From an uncultured Clostridium sp. (GTDB lineage Bacteria; Bacillota; Clostridia; TANB77; CAG-465): a DNA stretch of 9,160 nt. The DNA lies in NCBI GenBank assembly GCA_900554875.1, contig USJA01000031.1, forward strand, positions 1 through 9,160, read 5' to 3'. Of this stretch, positions 5,867-9,160 are shown in pieces. The notes under the pieces are model-generated. The model was not told the DNA's origin. It saw nothing but the letters and a program-made list of their open reading frames with translations, and ran no database searches. Position numbers and translations under genes: made by a program. Position 1 is the first letter of the stretch. Each line of letters starts with the position of its first letter.

Positions 5867-8800
5867 ATATAATGTTGTAATGGAAATGAACGATTCCACA
5901 GTAGTAACAGAATATGAACCAGTAAAAAGAAAATCAGACAGCTATCAAAGTGAGCAAGCATTAGAAAACGAATTTATAAGAATGCTTACAGAACAAGGAT
6001 ATGACTATTTAGAAATTCATAATTCAGAATCATTAATAAAAAATCTTCGTACTCAACTAGAAATAGTAAATGATTACAAATTTACAGATAGCGAATGGGA
6101 TAGATTTTTCAATGATTCTATTGCAAATAACAATGATGGAATAGTTGAAAAGACTAGAAAAATACAAGAAGATAATATTCAAGTTCTAAAAAGAGATGAT
6201 GGAACAAGTAAAAATATAACTCTAATAGATAAAAAATGTATTCATAATAATAGACTACAAGTTATTAATCAGTATGTGGAAAATAGTGGAAACTATGACA
6301 ATAGATATGATGTTACAATATTAGTAAATGGACTACCATTGGTACATATTGAATTAAAAAGAAGAGGAGTAGCACTAAAAGAAGCATTTAATCAAATAAA
6401 TAGATATCAAAGAGATAGTTTTTGGGCTGGAAGTGGACTATATGAGTATATTCAAATATTTGTAATTTCAAATGGTACAAGTACAAAATATTATTCAAAT
6501 ACAACAAGAGAAAGTCATATAAAAGAACAAACATCAACTAGAAATAAAAGTAAAAAAACAAGCAATAGTTTTGAATTTACATCATATTGGGCTGATAGCA
6601 ATAATAAAGTAATATCTGATTTAGTTGACTTTACAAGAACATTTTTTGCAAAACATACAATTTTAAATATATTAACGAAATATTGTGTATTCACATCAGA
6701 AGAGTTACTACTTGTAATGAGACCATATCAAATTGTTGCAACAGAGAGAATATTAAATAGAATTCAAGTAGCAACAAATTATAAAAAGATGGGAACAATT
6801 GAAGCAGGTGGATATATTTGGCATACTACTGGATCTGGAAAAACATTAACATCATTCAAAACTGCACAATTAGCCAGTAAATTAGAATATATTGATAAAG
6901 TATTATTTGTTGTAGATAGAAAAGATTTGGACTATCAAACAATGAAAGAATATGATAGATTCCAAAAAGGAGCAGCAAACGGAAACAGAAGTACAAAAGT
7001 ACTTCAAAAACAATTAGAAGATACAACATCAAAAATAATAGTAACAACAATTCAAAAATTAAGTGAATTTGTAAAAAGAAACAAAAATCATCCAGTATAT
7101 CAAAAACATCTGGTATTGATATTTGATGAATGCCATCGTTCACAATTTGGAGATATGCACAAAATGATAGTACAAAACTTCAAAAATTATCATTTATTTG
7201 GATTTACTGGAACACCAATATTTGCAAAAAATGCAGGAAGAACAACAAATCCAGATTTCTGCACAACTGAGCAAGCATTTGGAGAAAAATTACATACATA
7301 TACAATAGTAGATGCTATAAATGATGGAAATGTATTACCATTTAGAATTGATTATATAAATACAATAAAAGCAAAAGAAGAAATGACAGATAAAGAAGTA
7401 GAGGCAATAAATACAGAAGAAGCACTATCATCACCAGAGAGAATATCAAATGTAGTTTCATACATAATAGAACACTTTGATCAGAAAACAAAAAGAAATT
7501 CATTTTATGATTTAAAAGGACAAAGAGTAAATGGATTTAACTCAATGTTTGCAGTAGCTTCAATACCAATGGCAAAAAAATATTATTTGGAATTTAAGAA
7601 ACAATTAGAAGAAAAACAAAAAGATTTAACAATCGCTACAATTTATTCTTATGCACAAAATGAAGAAGATACTTCAGATGGAATATTAGATGATGAAGGA
7701 TTTGAAACAGATTTATTAGATAAAAGTTCAAGAGAATTTTTAGACTTTGCAATAGATGAATACAATAAAAAATTCAAGACAAATTTCTCATCAGAAGGAA
7801 ACGGATTCCAAGACTACTATAAAGATTTATCAGATAAAGTAAAACATAGAGAAATAGATTTATTAATAGTAGTGAATATGTTCTTAACAGGTTTTGATGC
7901 TACAACATTAAACACATTATGGGTAGATAAAAATTTAAAACAACATGGACTAATACAAGCTTATTCAAGAACAAATCGTATATTAAATTCAGTAAAAACT
8001 TATGGAAACATTGTATGCTTTAGAAACTTACAAGAGGCAACAAATGATGCAATAGCATTATTCGGAGATAAAAATGCAACTGGAATTGTATTACTAAAAT
8101 CTTATGAAGATTACTATTATGGATATGAAGATGATAATGGCAAAAATCAAATAGGATATGAAGAAAGAATAGCAATGTTATTACAAAAATATCCACTAGG
8201 AGTACAAATTGTTGGGGAAAAAGCTGAAAAAGACTTTATAACATCAATAGGAAATATATTAAGATTAAGAAATATATTATCATCATTTGATAAATTTGAA
8301 GGAAACGAAATATTATCTGAAAGAGATTTTCAAGACTACACAGGAATGTATGTTGATTTATATCAAAAATATAAACAAAAAGATGACGGAGAGAAAGAAA
8401 GCATAAAAGATGATATAGTATTTGAAATGGAACTTGTAAAACAAGTAGAAGTAAACATAGACTACATTTTAATGCTAGTTGCAAAATATCATCAATCTAA
8501 TTGTGAAGATAAAGAAATACTTGGAACTATTGATAAAGCTATAAAATCAAGTTTAGCACTTCGTTCAAAGAAAGAATTAATAGATGGATTTATTTCAAAA
8601 ATAAATGCAGATACAAATGTTATGGATGATTGGGGTAAATTTGTAAAAGAACAAAAAGAAATAGACTTAAAGAAAATAATTAATGATGAAAATTTGAATG
8701 AAGAAGAAACTAGAAAGTTTTTAGATAATGCTTTTAGAGATGGACAAGTTAAAACAAATGGAACAGATATAGAAAAAATTCTTCCTCCAATGAGAAGATT

Positions 8801-8990
8801 TGGTGGAGGTAATAGGGCAAAGAAAAAGGAAAATATAATAGTTAAAGTTAAGAAGTTTTTTGAAAAATATTTTGGACTTGGAACTGCCGATAGAAATGAT
8901 GATGGCTTTGAATATAGGTTTACTGAGGAGGAAGAAAGTTATGATTTAAATATGGTTGCAGAAGAGGAAGAAGAATATAAACATGAATAA
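5859..8990 (+). CDS. hsdR: type I restriction endonuclease motor subunit HsdR (type IC, EcoR124-like)
   Basis: HsdR joins the HsdM2-HsdS core, pumps DNA past the complex using ATP, and cuts unmethylated DNA at a distance. The N-terminal PD-(D/E)xK nuclease has D151, then E165 and K167 in HIELKRRG, with the QxxxY motif at Q179-Y183; these positions coincide with those reported for EcoR124I. The SF2 motor follows: Walker A TTGSGKT (323-329), DECH (423-426), FTGTP (449-453), VNMFLTGFD (672-680) and motif VI QAYSRTNR (700-707). A C-terminal helical region, expected to dock on HsdM, ends in an acidic tail with EEEE and EEEEE runs. The 1043 residues are close to the 1038 of EcoR124I, so the gene is full length. 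ATG 5859 overlaps the hsdS end by 8 bases, with AAGGAG (5843-5848) 10 bases upstream. All catalytic motifs are intact, so restriction is probably active. Confidence 0.97.
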   Translation: MNKYNVVMEMNDSTVVTEYEPVKRKSDSYQSEQALENEFIRMLTEQGYDYLEIHNSESLIKNLRTQLEIVNDYKFTDSEWDRFFNDSIANNNDGIVEKTRKIQEDNIQVLKRDDGTSKNITLIDKKCIHNNRLQVINQYVENSGNYDNRYDVTILVNGLPLVHIELKRRGVALKEAFNQINRYQRDSFWAGSGLYEYIQIFVISNGTSTKYYSNTTRESHIKEQTSTRNKSKKTSNSFEFTSYWADSNNKVISDLVDFTRTFFAKHTILNILTKYCVFTSEELLLVMRPYQIVATERILNRIQVATNYKKMGTIEAGGYIWHTTGSGKTLTSFKTAQLASKLEYIDKVLFVVDRKDLDYQTMKEYDRFQKGAANGNRSTKVLQKQLEDTTSKIIVTTIQKLSEFVKRNKNHPVYQKHLVLIFDECHRSQFGDMHKMIVQNFKNYHLFGFTGTPIFAKNAGRTTNPDFCTTEQAFGEKLHTYTIVDAINDGNVLPFRIDYINTIKAKEEMTDKEVEAINTEEALSSPERISNVVSYIIEHFDQKTKRNSFYDLKGQRVNGFNSMFAVASIPMAKKYYLEFKKQLEEKQKDLTIATIYSYAQNEEDTSDGILDDEGFETDLLDKSSREFLDFAIDEYNKKFKTNFSSEGNGFQDYYKDLSDKVKHREIDLLIVVNMFLTGFDATTLNTLWVDKNLKQHGLIQAYSRTNRILNSVKTYGNIVCFRNLQEATNDAIALFGDKNATGIVLLKSYEDYYYGYEDDNGKNQIGYEERIAMLLQKYPLGVQIVGEKAEKDFITSIGNILRLRNILSSFDKFEGNEILSERDFQDYTGMYVDLYQKYKQKDDGEKESIKDDIVFEMELVKQVEVNIDYILMLVAKYHQSNCEDKEILGTIDKAIKSSLALRSKKELIDGFISKINADTNVMDDWGKFVKEQKEIDLKKIINDENLNEEETRKFLDNAFRDGQVKTNGTDIEKILPPMRRFGGGNRAKKKENIIVKVKKFFEKYFGLGTADRNDDGFEYRFTEEEESYDLNMVAEEEEEYKHE

Positions 8991-9054
8991 ACAAAGAATT
9001 AAGCTATTTGCAAAGTTTATGAGAGATACATAAAAATATATAAGGAGAAAATGA

Positions 9055-9160
9055 ATGTTAGGAGATATAGCTTCTATAGCAACATTAGTGTTATTTTTTA
9101 TTTATTTTATAGGTAGAATAATTACAATCGCTATAGAAAATAATATAAAATATGAAAGTG
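9055..9160 (+). CDS. start of a small-N-terminus membrane protein, truncated by the window edge
   Basis: ATG 9055 follows AAGGAG (9042-9047) by 7 bases and opens a frame that runs to the window end (35 codons). A competing ATG at 9051 is in another frame and meets a TAG after about 22 codons, so 9055 is preferred. Residues about 5-28 (IASIATLVLFFIYFIGRIIT) form one strongly hydrophobic helix followed by IAIENNIKYES, suggesting a membrane-anchored protein with a short external or periplasmic start. It lies 64 bases after hsdR on the same strand with no clear terminator between, so it may be transcribed with the operon. The family cannot be recognised from this fragment. Confidence 0.6.
   Translation, partial: MLGDIASIATLVLFFIYFIGRIITIAIENNIKYES

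Noticed and set aside
6856..7143. Minus-strand leucine/isoleucine-rich ORF inside hsdR that looks membrane-like
   Set aside because: Antisense of A-rich coding sequence naturally gives Leu/Phe/Ile; no ribosome site or family resemblance.
8236..8484. Minus-strand Leu/Phe-rich ORF inside hsdR
   Set aside because: Same antisense composition effect; hsdR is intact on the other strand.
9051..9119. ATG 9051 as the start of the last gene
   Set aside because: This frame stops after about 22 codons, while ATG 9055 has better spacing to AAGGAG and a long open frame with a membrane helix.
1..9160. CRISPR array, tRNA/rRNA gene or attachment site
   Set aside because: No regularly spaced repeats, no cloverleaf or rRNA-like stretch, and no tRNA next to the integrase remnant were seen.

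Overview
The window is AT-rich throughout (roughly 70% A+T by eye). It uses the standard bacterial code: the long frames contain TGG for Trp and no in-frame TGA. Ribosome binding sites are strong (AAGGAG/GGAGG). This fits a low-GC Firmicute, probably a gut clostridium or a relative, but the species cannot be named from the sequence. The first 17 bases are not biological. They match the 3' end of the Illumina read-1 adapter, so the window starts at the raw edge of an assembled contig.

Left part (18-1600): a gene cut by the contig edge encodes the C-terminal part of an ImmA/IrrE-type zinc metallopeptidase regulator, of the kind found beside phages, integrative elements and toxin-antitoxin systems. 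Facing it is a tyrosine integrase that is broken twice. Its N-terminal region is missing, and an in-frame TAA splits what remains from a C-terminal piece that still carries HGLRH and the tyrosine nucleophile.

Middle part (1600-3070): an intact XRE-Fic fusion (HTH DNA-binding domain plus autoinhibited AMP-transferase-type Fic domain) lies behind a promoter studded with GAAAC/GTTTC half-sites. A 530-base stretch without an intact gene follows. It holds a more GC-rich, structured segment resembling a group II intron fragment (tentative) and the start-less 3' part of a mobC relaxosome gene. Integrase debris on one side and mobilisation debris on the other suggest that the Fic gene, and perhaps the hsd operon, arrived on an integrative mobilisable element that has since decayed.

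Right part (3070-8990): a complete type I restriction-modification operon, hsdM-hsdS-hsdR, runs from one good extended -10 promoter. The genes overlap by 1 and 8 bases. HsdM is 520 residues, HsdR is 1043 residues, and the HsdR nuclease residues fall at D151/E165/K167 as in EcoR124I, so this is a type IC (EcoR124-like) system. HsdM and HsdS form the methyltransferase, and HsdR adds ATP-driven translocation and cleavage. hsdS carries a 12-bp tandem repeat encoding ELEA in the central spacer, at the place where EcoR124I and EcoR124II differ in TAEL copy number and so in recognised spacer length.

Right edge (8991-9160): a new same-strand gene with a good ribosome binding site starts at 9055. It begins with a membrane helix and runs off the window.

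No wholly new system is evident. The most interesting items are the slippage-prone hsdS repeat, the XRE-Fic protein with its possible operator array, and the mobile-element ruins around it.
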